Assembly (NCBI RefSeq): GCF_048020265.1
Contig: NZ_CP171843.1
Coordinates: 1,178,001 to 1,242,000 of the forward strand
Length of the DNA: 64,000 bases
Reading direction: 5' to 3'
DNA from: Limnohabitans_A sp048020265
GTDB taxonomy: Bacteria; Pseudomonadota; Gammaproteobacteria; Burkholderiales; Burkholderiaceae_C
A model generated the notes under the pieces. That model did not search any database. It saw only the letters and a list, made by a program, of their open reading frames with translations, and was not told where the DNA came from. Below are positions 34,018 to 43,086 of the stretch, one piece after another. How positions within the stretch are numbered: the first letter of the stretch is position 1; the number at the start of each line of letters is the position of its first letter. A program made the position numbers and the translations under genes.

Positions 34018-35697
34018 TTAAAGCGCTTCGCTGGCGAAGTCGGCCAGGCGCGAGCGCTCACCACGCGCCAGCGTGATGTGGCCCCCGTGGGCCCAGCCCT
34101 TGAAACGATCCACCGCATACGTGAGGCCCGACGAGCCTTCTGTCAGGTAGGGCGTGTCGATCTGAGCCAAGTTGCCCATGCAGATGATCTTGGTGCCCGG
34201 GCCTGCACGCGTGATCAGCGTTTTCATTTGCTTGGGCGTGAGGTTTTGCGCTTCGTCGATGATCACGTACTTGTTCATGAAGGTGCGACCCCGCATGAAG
34301 TTCATGCTCTTGATCTTGATGCGGCTCTTGATCAACTCGTTGGTCGCAGCGCGGCCCCATTCTCCGGCGTTGCCGCCGTCGCCTTTGGCTAAAAACTCCA
34401 GGTTGTCGTCCAACGCGCCCATCCAGGGGCCCATTTTTTCTTCTTCGGTACCCGGCAAGAAACCGATGTCTTCGCCCACGCTCACAGTGGCACGCGTCAT
34501 GATGATTTCGGTGTAGCGGCGGTCGTCCAGCACCTGCGTCAGGCCTGCAGCCAGAGCCATCAAAGTTTTACCCGTGCCTGCTGTGCCCGCGAGCGTGACA
34601 AAGTCGACGTCTGGATCGGTCAGCAGGTTCATCGCAAAGTTTTGTTCGCGGTTACGCGTGGTCACGCCCCACACCGCATTCTTTTGGTGGTTGAAGTCCT
34701 TGAGGGTGCGCAGCACCGCGGTTTTGCCACGGATTTCGGTCACCCGTGCGTACAAGCTGGGCTCTCCGGGGGCCTCGAAATACACGAACTGGTTCATGAA
34801 CAGACTGGGCACCACGGGCCCGCTGATTCTGTAAAACGTGTGGGTGCCTTGCTGCCAGCTTTCCACGGTTTTGCCGTTCTTGAGCCAGAAGTCGCTGGGC
34901 AAAGCCATAGAGCCCGGATACAGCAAATCCCCGTCTTCCAGCGTCTTGTCGTTTTGGTAGTCCTCTGCCTGAAGCCCCAACGCGCGGGCCTTGACGCGCA
35001 TATTGATGTCCTTGGACACCAAGACCACTTCACGCGGTGCATGCAATTGGCCCAGCGCCTTGACGACGCCCAGAATCTGGTTGTCGGCCTTGCCTTGCGG
35101 CAGCGCCAGGGGCAGGCTCAGGTCCAGTGCCTGTGTCTGGAAAAACAATTGCCCCATGGCATCGGTGTGGCCTGTTGCGTTCAGGGGCGAGCCCTTGCCC
35201 AGATCGGCACCTTGACCCGAGGCCAAGGTGTCCAGCGAACGGCTGGCCTGGCGTGCATTGCGGGCGACCTCGGTCATGCCTTTCTTATGGCCATCGAGCT
35301 CTTCCAGCACGATCATCGGCAAAAAGACGTCGTGCTCCTCAAAACGGAACAGGCTCATCGGATCATGCATCAGCACATTCGTGTCAAGCACAAAAAGCTT
35401 GCTCGGGCCCGATCTCCGCTTGGGCCGAGCCGGAGTGCTTGAGCGGTTTGGGGCGGTGGCGGTTGAGGCGATCACCACAGAAGGCTCGGGTCGTGGGCTT
35501 GTATTCGCAGAAACGCTCTTGCGGCCCCGAGGCGGGCGTTTGGCTTCGGCGGCTGCAGCTGGCTGGGCGGGCGCTGACTGGACTTTGGTTTCGACTTGGA
35601 TCATGCCTGTCGAGGCATCGTCTTCAGGGGGGGCTGACTCGAAAGCCTTGTGGGTCAAGCGGCTGGCGCGTTGGGTGGGGGCGGGTGGCAGTGGCAT
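34018..35697 (-). CDS. PIN domain-PhoH fusion ATPase
   Basis: Cytoplasmic protein of 559 residues combining a PIN ribonuclease-like domain (about 95-260; LFVLDTNVLMHDP, LEELDGHKKG, DYQNDKTLEDGDLLYP) with a PhoH ATPase domain (about 350-555; Walker A GTAGTGKT at about 371-378, MTRATVSVGEDIGFLPG, Walker B VIIDEAQNLTPKQ). This two-domain form (YlaK type) is linked to RNA turnover, probably as a helicase-nuclease. The first 90 residues are low-complexity and basic. ATG 35697 has AAGAGG upstream; a longer open frame to 35763 crosses the terminator of the preceding gene. It converges on dnaB with 18 bases between. Confidence 0.93.
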   Translation of the reverse strand: MPLPPAPTQRASRLTHKAFESAPPEDDASTGMIQVETKVQSAPAQPAAAAEAKRPPRGRKSVSANTSPRPEPSVVIASTATAPNRSSTPARPKRRSGPSKLFVLDTNVLMHDPMSLFRFEEHDVFLPMIVLEELDGHKKGMTEVARNARQASRSLDTLASGQGADLGKGSPLNATGHTDAMGQLFFQTQALDLSLPLALPQGKADNQILGVVKALGQLHAPREVVLVSKDINMRVKARALGLQAEDYQNDKTLEDGDLLYPGSMALPSDFWLKNGKTVESWQQGTHTFYRISGPVVPSLFMNQFVYFEAPGEPSLYARVTEIRGKTAVLRTLKDFNHQKNAVWGVTTRNREQNFAMNLLTDPDVDFVTLAGTAGTGKTLMALAAGLTQVLDDRRYTEIIMTRATVSVGEDIGFLPGTEEEKMGPWMGALDDNLEFLAKGDGGNAGEWGRAATNELIKSRIKIKSMNFMRGRTFMNKYVIIDEAQNLTPKQMKTLITRAGPGTKIICMGNLAQIDTPYLTEGSSGLTYAVDRFKGWAHGGHITLARGERSRLADFASEAL

Positions 35698-35734
35698 GAA
35701 CGAAGGCCTCTTGAGGGGTGAAAAATCCGGACGC

Positions 35735-35773
35735 TGAAAAATAAAAAGCCGCCTGGAGGCCAAGGCGGCTTTT
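35735..35773 (-). terminator. Terminator between peroxiredoxin and phoH-like genes
   Basis: An 11-bp stem (AAAAGCCGCCT at 35744-35754, complement at 35763-35773) is followed on the minus strand by TTTTTATTTTT. It ends the peroxiredoxin transcript, so the phoH-like gene needs a promoter between here and 35697 or is read by leakage. Confidence 0.85.
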
Positions 35774-35854
35774 GATAGGGGAGAGAAGGGGGCTGACTTT
35801 CAGCGGCATGAATTCATTATGCACGAGCCAAAAGACAAAACCTGTCCGGTGGCA

Positions 35855-36340
35855 TCAGGCCACAGCAGCGGATTTTTTCAAGTCCTTGACTGCTTTGAGG
35901 ACTTCTTCCACATGCCCGGGCACTTTCAGGCCGCGCCATTCTTGCTTGAGTGTGCCGTCTGCGCCGATCAGGAAGGTGCTGCGCTCAATCCCTTTGACTT
36001 TTTTACCGTACATGATTTTGTTTTTGACCACACCAAACATGTGGCACATTTTTTCTTCGGTGTCGGCAATCAGCTCGAATGGCAGTTCCAGCTTGGCTTT
36101 GAAATCATCGTGGGACTTCATGTTGTCGCGCGACACCCCCAGGACCAAAGCGCCGGCTTTGACGAAATCCTTGTACTTGTCACGGAACTGCATGGCCTCG
36201 GTGGTGCAGCCGGGCGTGTTGTCCTTGGGGTAGAAAAACAAAACCACGGGTTGACCAAGATGGGAGATGTTGGAAACTTTCAGGCCGCTGGTAGCGTTCG
36301 CTTCAAATTCGGGGAGGGGCTTGTTAAGAACGATCGCCAT
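35855..36340 (-). CDS. bcp: Thioredoxin-dependent peroxiredoxin, Bcp/PrxQ family
   Basis: Peroxide reductase of 161 residues in the thioredoxin fold. The peroxidatic Cys45 lies in DNTPGCTTE. In Escherichia coli Bcp the resolving Cys is five residues later, but here that position is Ala/Met (TTEAMQF). The only other Cys is Cys99 (EEKMCHMF). So this is either a one-Cys enzyme or uses Cys99. The C-terminus is Lys/Ala-rich. It stands between the Mth938-like gene and the phoH-like gene on the minus strand and ends in a strong terminator. Confidence 0.94.
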   Translation of the reverse strand: MAIVLNKPLPEFEANATSGLKVSNISHLGQPVVLFFYPKDNTPGCTTEAMQFRDKYKDFVKAGALVLGVSRDNMKSHDDFKAKLELPFELIADTEEKMCHMFGVVKNKIMYGKKVKGIERSTFLIGADGTLKQEWRGLKVPGHVEEVLKAVKDLKKSAAVA

Positions 36341-36498
36341 AAAACTTTGATCTCGCTTGACAGGTTGAGCGCTTGCCGCCGTTGGGTGACGTCATATGCG
36401 CTGAAGGCACAGGCCTCGGCAACCTTCGATTTTACTCTGAATGAGGGCCTTCAAATGGGCGAGTACTTGTAAACAAGTAGGTGATGAAAATGCATGCT

Positions 36499-36876
36499 TT
36501 AAGGCTCCATCAGCAAAGCGACCACGACTTTTCGCCCCTCGCTGGCCAAAATGTTGTAGGTGCGGCAAGCCGCTGCGGTGTCCATGGTTTCCAGCCCAAT
36601 GCCCCGCGCGATCAAAGGTGCCAGCCAGGCTGGCTGAGGAAAGCGCAGGCGTTGACCGCTGCCAAAGATGACCAGTTCGGCCCCGCTGGCGGCCAATGGT
36701 TCAAAGTGCTCGGTTTTAAGTGCCTCAAAGTGGTTGACGGCCCATTCTTCGGGTGCAGCGCCTTTCAGGCTACTGACGGTCAAAGAGTGGGTGAATTTCT
36801 CGCCATTGACTTCGATCCAACCTGGGCCGTAGGCGTTGATGGTGAGGCTGTTGGATTTGTCGGGTTGTAGTTTCAT
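36499..36876 (-). CDS. Mth938-like domain protein (NDUFAF3/DUF498 family)
   Basis: Small protein of 125 residues with the Mth938 fold; recognisable parts are INAYGPGWIEVNGE near the start, ELVIFGSGQRLRFPQP in the middle and TMDTAAACRTYNILASEGRKVVVALLM at the end. Bacterial members have no settled function, while the mitochondrial relative NDUFAF3 helps assemble complex I. It is divergent from the aminotransferase gene. The 158-base gap on its downstream side (36341-36498) holds nothing that I recognise. Confidence 0.88.
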   Translation of the reverse strand: MKLQPDKSNSLTINAYGPGWIEVNGEKFTHSLTVSSLKGAAPEEWAVNHFEALKTEHFEPLAASGAELVIFGSGQRLRFPQPAWLAPLIARGIGLETMDTAAACRTYNILASEGRKVVVALLMEP

Positions 36877-37008
36877 GGGGTCTTCGCAGCGAACGAGGGA
36901 GCTTCGTGACCATATTAGAGTTGCCGCTCGGGTTGGCAGGCTCGAAATAGCCCTAAGTTGTGGTCAAATTATAGGTTTTCCCCTCTCGCAACCGCCTTTG
37001 GAGGCACT

Positions 37009-38250
37009 TTGAAGCCCATTCAAAAATCTGCCAAGCTCGCCAACGTTTGTTATGACATCCGTGGACCGATCATGGACCGTGCCCGCCAGATGGAAGAGGA
37101 CGGACAAAAGATCATCAAATTGAACATTGGAAATCTGGCGGTTTTCGGTTTTGATGCGCCCGAAGAAATTCAACAAGACATGATCCGCAACCTGCCCAAC
37201 TCGGCCGGTTACTCGGACAGTAAGGGCATTTTTGCGGCACGCAAAGCCGTCATGCACGAGACCCAAAAGCAGGGGGTCGTTGGGGTCACGCTGGATGACA
37301 TTTACCTTGGCAACGGTGCCAGCGAATTGATCGTCATGGCCACCAATGCCTTGCTGGACAACGGCGACGAACTCTTGCTGCCATCGCCCGATTACCCATT
37401 GTGGACAGCGGCGGCCAGCTTGTCGGGCGGCTCGCCTGTGCACTACCGCTGCGAAGAGGCCAATGGCTGGATGCCCGATTTGGCGGACATCCGCGCCAAG
37501 GTGACCCCGCGGACCAAAGGCATTGTGGTCATCAACCCGAACAACCCAACAGGTGCGCTGTATTCCGACGATTTGCTCCAAGGCATTGTGGCCATCGCGC
37601 GTGAACATGGTTTGGTGATTTTTGCCGATGAGGTGTATGACAAGGTTTTGTACGACGGAGTCAAGCACACCCCGCTGGCGAGTCTGTCCCAAGATGTCTT
37701 GACATTGACATTCAATTCTCTGTCCAAGAGTTACCGCTCCTGCGGCTACCGTGCAGGATGGATGGTCATCTCGGGCGACAAGAAAAACGCCCGCGACTAC
37801 ATTGAGGGCTTGAACATGCTCTCCAACATGCGCTTGTGCGCCAACGTGCCAGGCCAATGGGCGATTCAGACCGCACTGGGCGGTCACCAAAGCATCAACG
37901 AACTGGTGGGTGAAGGGGGGCGCTTGCGCAAGCAACGCGATCTGGCGTATGCCTTGATCACCGCCATTCCTGGTGTGAGTTGTGTCAAGCCGCAGGCGGC
38001 GTTGTACATGTTCCCCAAGTTGGACGCCCGCATCTACCCGGTCAAGGACGACCAGGATTTCTTCTTGCAACTGCTGGAAGAAACCAAAGTCATGCTGGTG
38101 CAAGGGACTGGCTTCAACTGGCCCGATACCGACCATTTCCGCATCGTCTTCTTGCCCCATGAGGACGATTTGCGCGAGGCCATTGCCCGCGTGGCGCGTT
38201 TCCTGGAAGGTGCCCGCAAGCGCTTTGGCACCGAGGCCCTGGTGGCCTGA
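37009..38250 (+). CDS. Alanine-synthesising type PLP aminotransferase (AlaA/AlaC-like)
   Basis: Fold-type I aminotransferase of 413 residues. The PLP-binding Lys is Lys240 in NSLSKSYRSCG, and the nearby INPNNPTGALY and FADEVYDKVLYDG motifs are typical. Homologues that begin KPIQKSAKLANVCYDIRGPI are alanine-pyruvate aminotransferases (AlaA). The start is TTG at 37009: GGAGG lies five bases upstream and no ATG occurs nearby. The position directly before hom and thrC is common in Burkholderiales. A 7-bp hairpin (38263-38283) lies between it and hom, without a T tract. Confidence 0.92.
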   Translation: MKPIQKSAKLANVCYDIRGPIMDRARQMEEDGQKIIKLNIGNLAVFGFDAPEEIQQDMIRNLPNSAGYSDSKGIFAARKAVMHETQKQGVVGVTLDDIYLGNGASELIVMATNALLDNGDELLLPSPDYPLWTAAASLSGGSPVHYRCEEANGWMPDLADIRAKVTPRTKGIVVINPNNPTGALYSDDLLQGIVAIAREHGLVIFADEVYDKVLYDGVKHTPLASLSQDVLTLTFNSLSKSYRSCGYRAGWMVISGDKKNARDYIEGLNMLSNMRLCANVPGQWAIQTALGGHQSINELVGEGGRLRKQRDLAYALITAIPGVSCVKPQAALYMFPKLDARIYPVKDDQDFFLQLLEETKVMLVQGTGFNWPDTDHFRIVFLPHEDDLREAIARVARFLEGARKRFGTEALVA

Positions 38251-38305
38251 ATTTGAAAATGAACACCCGGTTGTTTCGGGTGTAACGTCGTAAAGAAGTG
38301 AAAAA

Positions 38306-39628
38306 ATGAAACCGATCAAAGTGGGCCTGCTGGGCATTGGTACTGTGGGCAGCGGCACTTTCAATGTGCTCCAACGCAACCAGGGTGAAATTCAACGCCG
38401 GGCGGGTCGTGGTATCGAAATCACCATGGTGGCCGACCTCAACGTGGCGCGAGCCCAAGAACTGGTGGGCCAGGGCGTGCAGGTCGTGGCCGATGCACGA
38501 GAGGTGATTGCCAACCCGGAGATTGACATCGTCATTGAGCTGATCGGCGGCTATGGCATTGCCAAGGCGCTGGTGCTCGATGCCATTGCCGCAGGCAAGC
38601 ATGTGGTCACTGCCAACAAGGCACTGTTGGCGGTGCACGGTACAGAGATCTTTGCAGCCGCCCAGGCCAAAGGCGTGATGGTGGCTTTCGAAGCCGCAGT
38701 GGCCGGGGGCATCCCGATCATCAAGGCGCTGCGCGAAGGCCTGACGGCCAACAGCATCCAGTGGGTTGCGGGCATCATCAACGGCACAACCAACTTTATC
38801 TTGTCCGAAATGCGCGACAAGGGCCTCGATTTTGGCGATGTGCTCAAGGAGGCCCAGCGTCTGGGCTATGCAGAGGCAGACCCAACGTTCGACATCGAGG
38901 GCGTGGACGCCGCGCACAAAGTGACCCTGATGAGCGCGATCGCATTTGGCATTCCGGTGCAGTTTGACAAAGCCTATGTGGAAGGCATCACTAAGTTGGG
39001 CGCAGCCGATATCAAATATGCCGAGCAATTGGGTTACCGCATCAAGCTCTTGGGCATCACCAAGCGCACGGCCCAAGGGATTGAGCTGCGGGTGCACCCC
39101 AGCCTGGTGCCCAGCCAGCGCCTGATTGCGAATGTGGAGGGCGCCATGAACGCCGTGATGGTGCAAGGCGATGCCGTGGGCACCACCTTGTATTACGGCA
39201 AAGGCGCAGGCTCCGAGCCCACCGCCAGCGCGGTGATCGCCGACCTGGTAGACATCACCCGTTTGCACACCGCCGATCCCCTCAACCGCGTACCGCATCT
39301 GGCTTTCCAGCCTGGTGCCATGAGCAATTTGTCGGTGCTGCCCATGTCCGACGTGGTGACCAGCTATTACCTGCGTTTGCGCGTGGCCGATCAGGCGGGC
39401 GTGCTGGCCAAGTTGACCGGCTTGCTGGCCCAGGCCGACATCAGCATCGACGCGGTCTTGCAGCGCGAGGCCGATCAGGTCAGCCAAGCGGGCGAAAACC
39501 AGACCGACGTGATCATCCTGACCCACGACACCCGAGAAGGCACCCTGAACGACGTGCTGGCCCAAATGCAGGCGCTGCCGACCGTGATGGCGCCGATTGT
39601 GCGCATTCGCAAGGAAGAGTTGAACTGA
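38306..39628 (+). CDS. hom: Homoserine dehydrogenase
   Basis: Makes homoserine from aspartate semialdehyde for threonine and methionine synthesis, 440 residues. The Rossmann start is VGLLGIGTVGSGTF. NKALLAVHG and GIINGTTNFILSEM belong to the catalytic domain, and the final 85 residues form an ACT domain (YYLRLRVADQAGVLAKLTGLLAQADISID), expected to give feedback control by threonine. The last base is shared with the start of thrC (TGATG). Confidence 0.97.
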   Translation: MKPIKVGLLGIGTVGSGTFNVLQRNQGEIQRRAGRGIEITMVADLNVARAQELVGQGVQVVADAREVIANPEIDIVIELIGGYGIAKALVLDAIAAGKHVVTANKALLAVHGTEIFAAAQAKGVMVAFEAAVAGGIPIIKALREGLTANSIQWVAGIINGTTNFILSEMRDKGLDFGDVLKEAQRLGYAEADPTFDIEGVDAAHKVTLMSAIAFGIPVQFDKAYVEGITKLGAADIKYAEQLGYRIKLLGITKRTAQGIELRVHPSLVPSQRLIANVEGAMNAVMVQGDAVGTTLYYGKGAGSEPTASAVIADLVDITRLHTADPLNRVPHLAFQPGAMSNLSVLPMSDVVTSYYLRLRVADQAGVLAKLTGLLAQADISIDAVLQREADQVSQAGENQTDVIILTHDTREGTLNDVLAQMQALPTVMAPIVRIRKEELN

Positions 39629-41073
39629 TGCGCTACCTGTCGACCCGCGGTCATACCGACCGTAAGCAATTTTGTGAAATCCTCCTCGAAGGTTTGGCGC
39701 CGGACGGTGGCCTCTACCTGCCGGAAAGCTATCCGAAACTGGATGACGCCGCGCTGACACGCTTGCGCGGCGTTTGGCAGAGCCAGGGCTATGCAGCATT
39801 GGCCTTTGAGGTGCTGTCGCTCTACATCGACGACATCCCGCGCGACGATCTGCAAGCGCTGTGCCGCAAGACTTACACCCCAGCGGTGTTTGGCACGCAA
39901 GAGATCGTGCCGCTCAAGCCTTTGCAAACCGCAGCTCAGGCCCAGCCCGACCTCTACCTGGAGGCTTTGTCCAACGGCCCGACCTTGGCCTTCAAGGACA
40001 TGGCCATGCAGTTGCTGGGCAACTTGTTTGAATACGAGCTGGCACGGCGCGGTGAAGAACTCAACATTTTGGGCGCAACATCGGGCGATACTGGCAGCGC
40101 GGCCGAATACGCCATGCGCGGCAAAAAGGGCGTGCGCGTCTTCATGACCAGCCCGAACGGCCGCATGAGCCCGTTCCAGCAAGCGCAGATGTTCAGTCTG
40201 CTCGACGAAAACATCCACAACATCGCCATCGAAGGCGTCTTCGACGACTGCCAGGACATCGTCAAGGCGGTCTCCAATGATCTGGATTTCAAGCGCCGAT
40301 ACAAGATCGGCACCGTGAATTCCATCAACTGGGCGCGTTTGCTGGCCCAGGTGGCGTACTACTTCGCTGGGTATTTCCAGGCGACCCAGCGCAACGCGCA
40401 AAAGGTCAGCTTCACGGTCCCCAGCGGCAACTTTGGCAATGTGTGCGCGGGCCATGTGGCCCGCATGATGGGTTTGCCGATTGACCGCTTGGTGGTGGCC
40501 ACCAACGAAAACGATGTGCTGGACGAGTTTTTCCGCACCGGCGTTTACCGCGTGCGCGGCACGGCCGACACGCACGAAACCTCCAGCCCCTCGATGGACA
40601 TCTCCAAGGCCAGCAACTTCGAGCGCTTTGTTTTCGACCTGCTGGAGCGCGATGGCACCCAAATCAAAGCCATATTTGGCGAAGGGCTGAGCCGCCAAGG
40701 CTTCTTCGATTTGTCGGGTGACGCCCGTTTTGCCAAGGCCGCTGCGGTCTACGGCTTTGACAGCGGCCGAAGCACCCATGCCGACCGTCTCAAGACGATT
40801 CAGCAGGTGTTTGAGCGCTATGGCGTGATGATCGACACCCACACCGCCGACGGCGTGAAGGTGGCCCAAGAGCAACTGGACCCGCAGGTGCCCATGATCG
40901 TGCTGGAAACCGCTTTGCCGATCAAGTTTGCCGCCACCATCGTGGAAGCTTTGGGTCGCCAACCTGAGCGCCCACCGCAGTTTGAAGGCATCGAAGCCTT
41001 GCCCAAACGTGTGCAAGTCATGAAAGCAGACGTGGGTTTGGTCAAGGCCTACATCTCGCAGCATTGCGACTGA
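39628..41073 (+). CDS. thrC: Threonine synthase
   Basis: PLP enzyme converting O-phosphohomoserine to threonine, 481 residues, the longer (class II) type. The PLP Lys is Lys123 in GPTLAFKDMAMQ. GATSGDTGSAAEYAMRGKKGV supplies the phosphate-binding loop, and PSGNFGNVCAGHVARMMG follows. The start overlaps hom by one base. thrB is not adjacent, so homoserine kinase must be encoded elsewhere. Confidence 0.97.
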   Translation: MRYLSTRGHTDRKQFCEILLEGLAPDGGLYLPESYPKLDDAALTRLRGVWQSQGYAALAFEVLSLYIDDIPRDDLQALCRKTYTPAVFGTQEIVPLKPLQTAAQAQPDLYLEALSNGPTLAFKDMAMQLLGNLFEYELARRGEELNILGATSGDTGSAAEYAMRGKKGVRVFMTSPNGRMSPFQQAQMFSLLDENIHNIAIEGVFDDCQDIVKAVSNDLDFKRRYKIGTVNSINWARLLAQVAYYFAGYFQATQRNAQKVSFTVPSGNFGNVCAGHVARMMGLPIDRLVVATNENDVLDEFFRTGVYRVRGTADTHETSSPSMDISKASNFERFVFDLLERDGTQIKAIFGEGLSRQGFFDLSGDARFAKAAAVYGFDSGRSTHADRLKTIQQVFERYGVMIDTHTADGVKVAQEQLDPQVPMIVLETALPIKFAATIVEALGRQPERPPQFEGIEALPKRVQVMKADVGLVKAYISQHCD

Positions 41074-41078
41074 AGCCG

Positions 41079-42332
41079 ATGAGCCAGTCCCCCCGCTCAC
41101 CTTTGATGTCGCTGGACGATGCGTTGACCACGCTGTTGGCGCACATCAGCCCTTTGGCAAGCACGGAGTCGGTCGCCACCCTGGATGCCGATGGCCGCAT
41201 CCTGGCGCAGGACGTGGTTTCTTCCTTGCAAGTGCCGGCCTTTGACAACGCTTCCATGGACGGCTACGCGGTGCGCAGCGCCGATGTGCAGCAAGCCGGG
41301 GTGGCGTTGACGGTGACGCAGCGCATTCCCGCTGGGCACTTCGGGCAGCCCTTGGAACCCGGGCAGGCTGCTCGCATTTTCACAGGCGCCCCGGTGCCTG
41401 TAGGCGCTGACGCCATCGTGATGCAGGAGCAAACCGAGCCGGCAGAACAGACCGACCAGGTCCGTTTTGTGGCTGCGGCCCAGCCCGGCCAGTGGATTCG
41501 CCGCAGAGGCGAAGACGTTCGTCAGGGGGATACCGTGTTGAAGCGGGGTCAAAAACTGGGCCCCGCTGAGCTGGGTTTGGCGGCCAGCCTGGGTTTGGCC
41601 CACCTGCAGGTCATGAGCCGACCCAAAGTGGCCTTGTTTTCCACGGGCGACGAGTTGGTCATGCCCGGTGATGTGGCCCCTGCCGACATGCCGCCCGGGG
41701 CCATTTACAACTCCAACCGGTTTTTCTTGCGGGCTTTGCTGCACCGTCTGGGCTGCGAAGTGAGCGATCTGGGCATCGTGCCCGACCGCCGGGAGGCCAC
41801 GGTGGCCGCGCTCAAGACGGCGGCCGACCACCACGACCTGATTGTGACCAGCGGCGGGGTGTCGGTCGGTGAAGAAGACCATGTCAAACCGGCCGTGCAG
41901 TCTTTGGGCGCCTTGTCGCTTTGGCAGATTGCGATGAAGCCAGGCAAACCCTTTGCCTACGGCCATGTGCGGCGCGAGACAGCTACAGGCCTGGCCCATT
42001 TTGTGGGTCTGCCGGGCAATCCCGTGTCGAGCTTCATGACCTTTTTGCTGCTCGTCAAACCCTTGATTCTGGCTCTCCAGGGGGCTGAGCAGCGTGCGCC
42101 TGTCCGGATGTCCTTGCCGGCCCATTTTGAGTTGCCCAAAGCCGACAAGCGGCGTGAATTCTTACGTGTTCGCCGCAATGCGTCGGGTGGGCTGGACCTC
42201 TTTCCCAACCAAAGCTCGGGGGTGCTGACCTCGGTGGTTTGGGGCGATGGCGTGGTGGACAACCCCGCAGGTCAAACCATTGCCCATGGGGACCTTGTCA
42301 GTTTCTGGCCGTTTTCGGAGTGGTTGTCATGA
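41079..42332 (+). CDS. moeA: Molybdopterin molybdotransferase MoeA
   Basis: Inserts molybdate into adenylylated molybdopterin, 417 residues. Domain features are PAFDNASMDGYAVRS near residue 60, IFTGAPVPVGADAIVMQE, the MoCF-binding TSGGVSVGEEDHVKP and the C-terminal LPGNPVSSFMTFLLLVKP. The ATG at 41079 is five bases past thrC. Its stop overlaps moaD (ATGA), and moaE follows, so the three are one Mo-cofactor unit. Confidence 0.96.
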   Translation: MSQSPRSPLMSLDDALTTLLAHISPLASTESVATLDADGRILAQDVVSSLQVPAFDNASMDGYAVRSADVQQAGVALTVTQRIPAGHFGQPLEPGQAARIFTGAPVPVGADAIVMQEQTEPAEQTDQVRFVAAAQPGQWIRRRGEDVRQGDTVLKRGQKLGPAELGLAASLGLAHLQVMSRPKVALFSTGDELVMPGDVAPADMPPGAIYNSNRFFLRALLHRLGCEVSDLGIVPDRREATVAALKTAADHHDLIVTSGGVSVGEEDHVKPAVQSLGALSLWQIAMKPGKPFAYGHVRRETATGLAHFVGLPGNPVSSFMTFLLLVKPLILALQGAEQRAPVRMSLPAHFELPKADKRREFLRVRRNASGGLDLFPNQSSGVLTSVVWGDGVVDNPAGQTIAHGDLVSFWPFSEWLS

Positions 42333-42580
42333 AGATCCAGGTGCGTTACTTTGCCTCTCTGCGCGAAAGCATTGGATTGGCCAGCGAGATGGTGGACACG
42401 GACAGCCAAGACGTGGCGGGCCTCCGGGCGCAATTGATCGCCCGTGGCGGCGCCTATGCAGAGTGCCTGTCTAACCAACGGCCTGTGCGCGTGGCCGTCA
42501 ACCAGGTCATGGCCTCCGATGCCACGCCGCTCGCGGCCAATGCCGAAGTGGCCTTTTTCCCGCCCGTTACCGGAGGCTGA
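42329..42580 (+). CDS. moaD: Molybdopterin synthase small subunit (sulfur carrier)
   Basis: Ubiquitin-like protein of 83 residues ending in the required Gly-Gly (PPVTGG). The terminal Gly is thiocarboxylated to deliver sulfur to precursor Z. It begins MKIQVRYFASLRESIG, typical of MoaD. It lies between moeA (overlapping) and moaE (four bases later). Confidence 0.96.
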   Translation: MKIQVRYFASLRESIGLASEMVDTDSQDVAGLRAQLIARGGAYAECLSNQRPVRVAVNQVMASDATPLAANAEVAFFPPVTGG

Positions 42581-42584
42581 AGCC

Positions 42585-43073
42585 ATGCCCGATCTCGTCA
42601 CCGTGCAGCAAGAAGACTTCGATGTGTCGCAGGAATTGAGCGCTTTGCGGGCGCAAGATTTGCGGGTGGGCGCTGTGTGCAGTTTTGTGGGCACGGTGCG
42701 CGATACCCGCGCCTTGACAGGGCAGGCGCAAGACGAGGTGCAGGTGATGGAGCTAGAGCATTACCCGGGCATGACCGAAAAATCGATCGAAGCCATGATC
42801 GAGCAAGCGCATCAGCGTTTCGATTTTTATGCCGCCCGCGTGGTGCATCGGGTGGGGCGCTTGCTGCCCGCCGATCAGATCGTCCTGGTGGCGGTCACTT
42901 CGGCGCACCGTGGCGAGAGCTTCAAGGCCTGCGAATTCCTGATGGACTACCTCAAGACCCAAGCTCCTTTCTGGAAAAAAGAGCAAACCCCGCAAGGGGC
43001 ACAGTGGGTCGATGCGCGGGTGTCCGACGATGCGGCCTTGGCCCGCTGGGGCATTGAGGGCCGCAACGCCTGA
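42585..43073 (+). CDS. moaE: Molybdopterin synthase large subunit
   Basis: Catalytic subunit of 162 residues that accepts sulfur from MoaD. Family motifs are GAVCSFVGTVRD, LEHYPGMTEKSI, HRVGRLLPADQIVLVAVTSAHRGESFKACEFLMDYLKTQAPFWKKE; the Lys in the last segment is at the active site. It is the last gene of the moe/moa unit and converges on the next gene with 13 bases between and no obvious terminator. Confidence 0.96.
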   Translation: MPDLVTVQQEDFDVSQELSALRAQDLRVGAVCSFVGTVRDTRALTGQAQDEVQVMELEHYPGMTEKSIEAMIEQAHQRFDFYAARVVHRVGRLLPADQIVLVAVTSAHRGESFKACEFLMDYLKTQAPFWKKEQTPQGAQWVDARVSDDAALARWGIEGRNA

Positions 43074-43086
43074 GCAGTTGCAGGCC

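Noticed and set aside
34002..34019. Short CCCG/CGGG stem with five T after dnaB as a terminator
   Set aside because: Only four base pairs; too weak to claim, though it may help end the dnaB transcript.
38263..38283. 7-bp hairpin between the aminotransferase gene and hom as a terminator
   Set aside because: No T tract follows and the genes are probably co-transcribed; recorded only as a weak structure.
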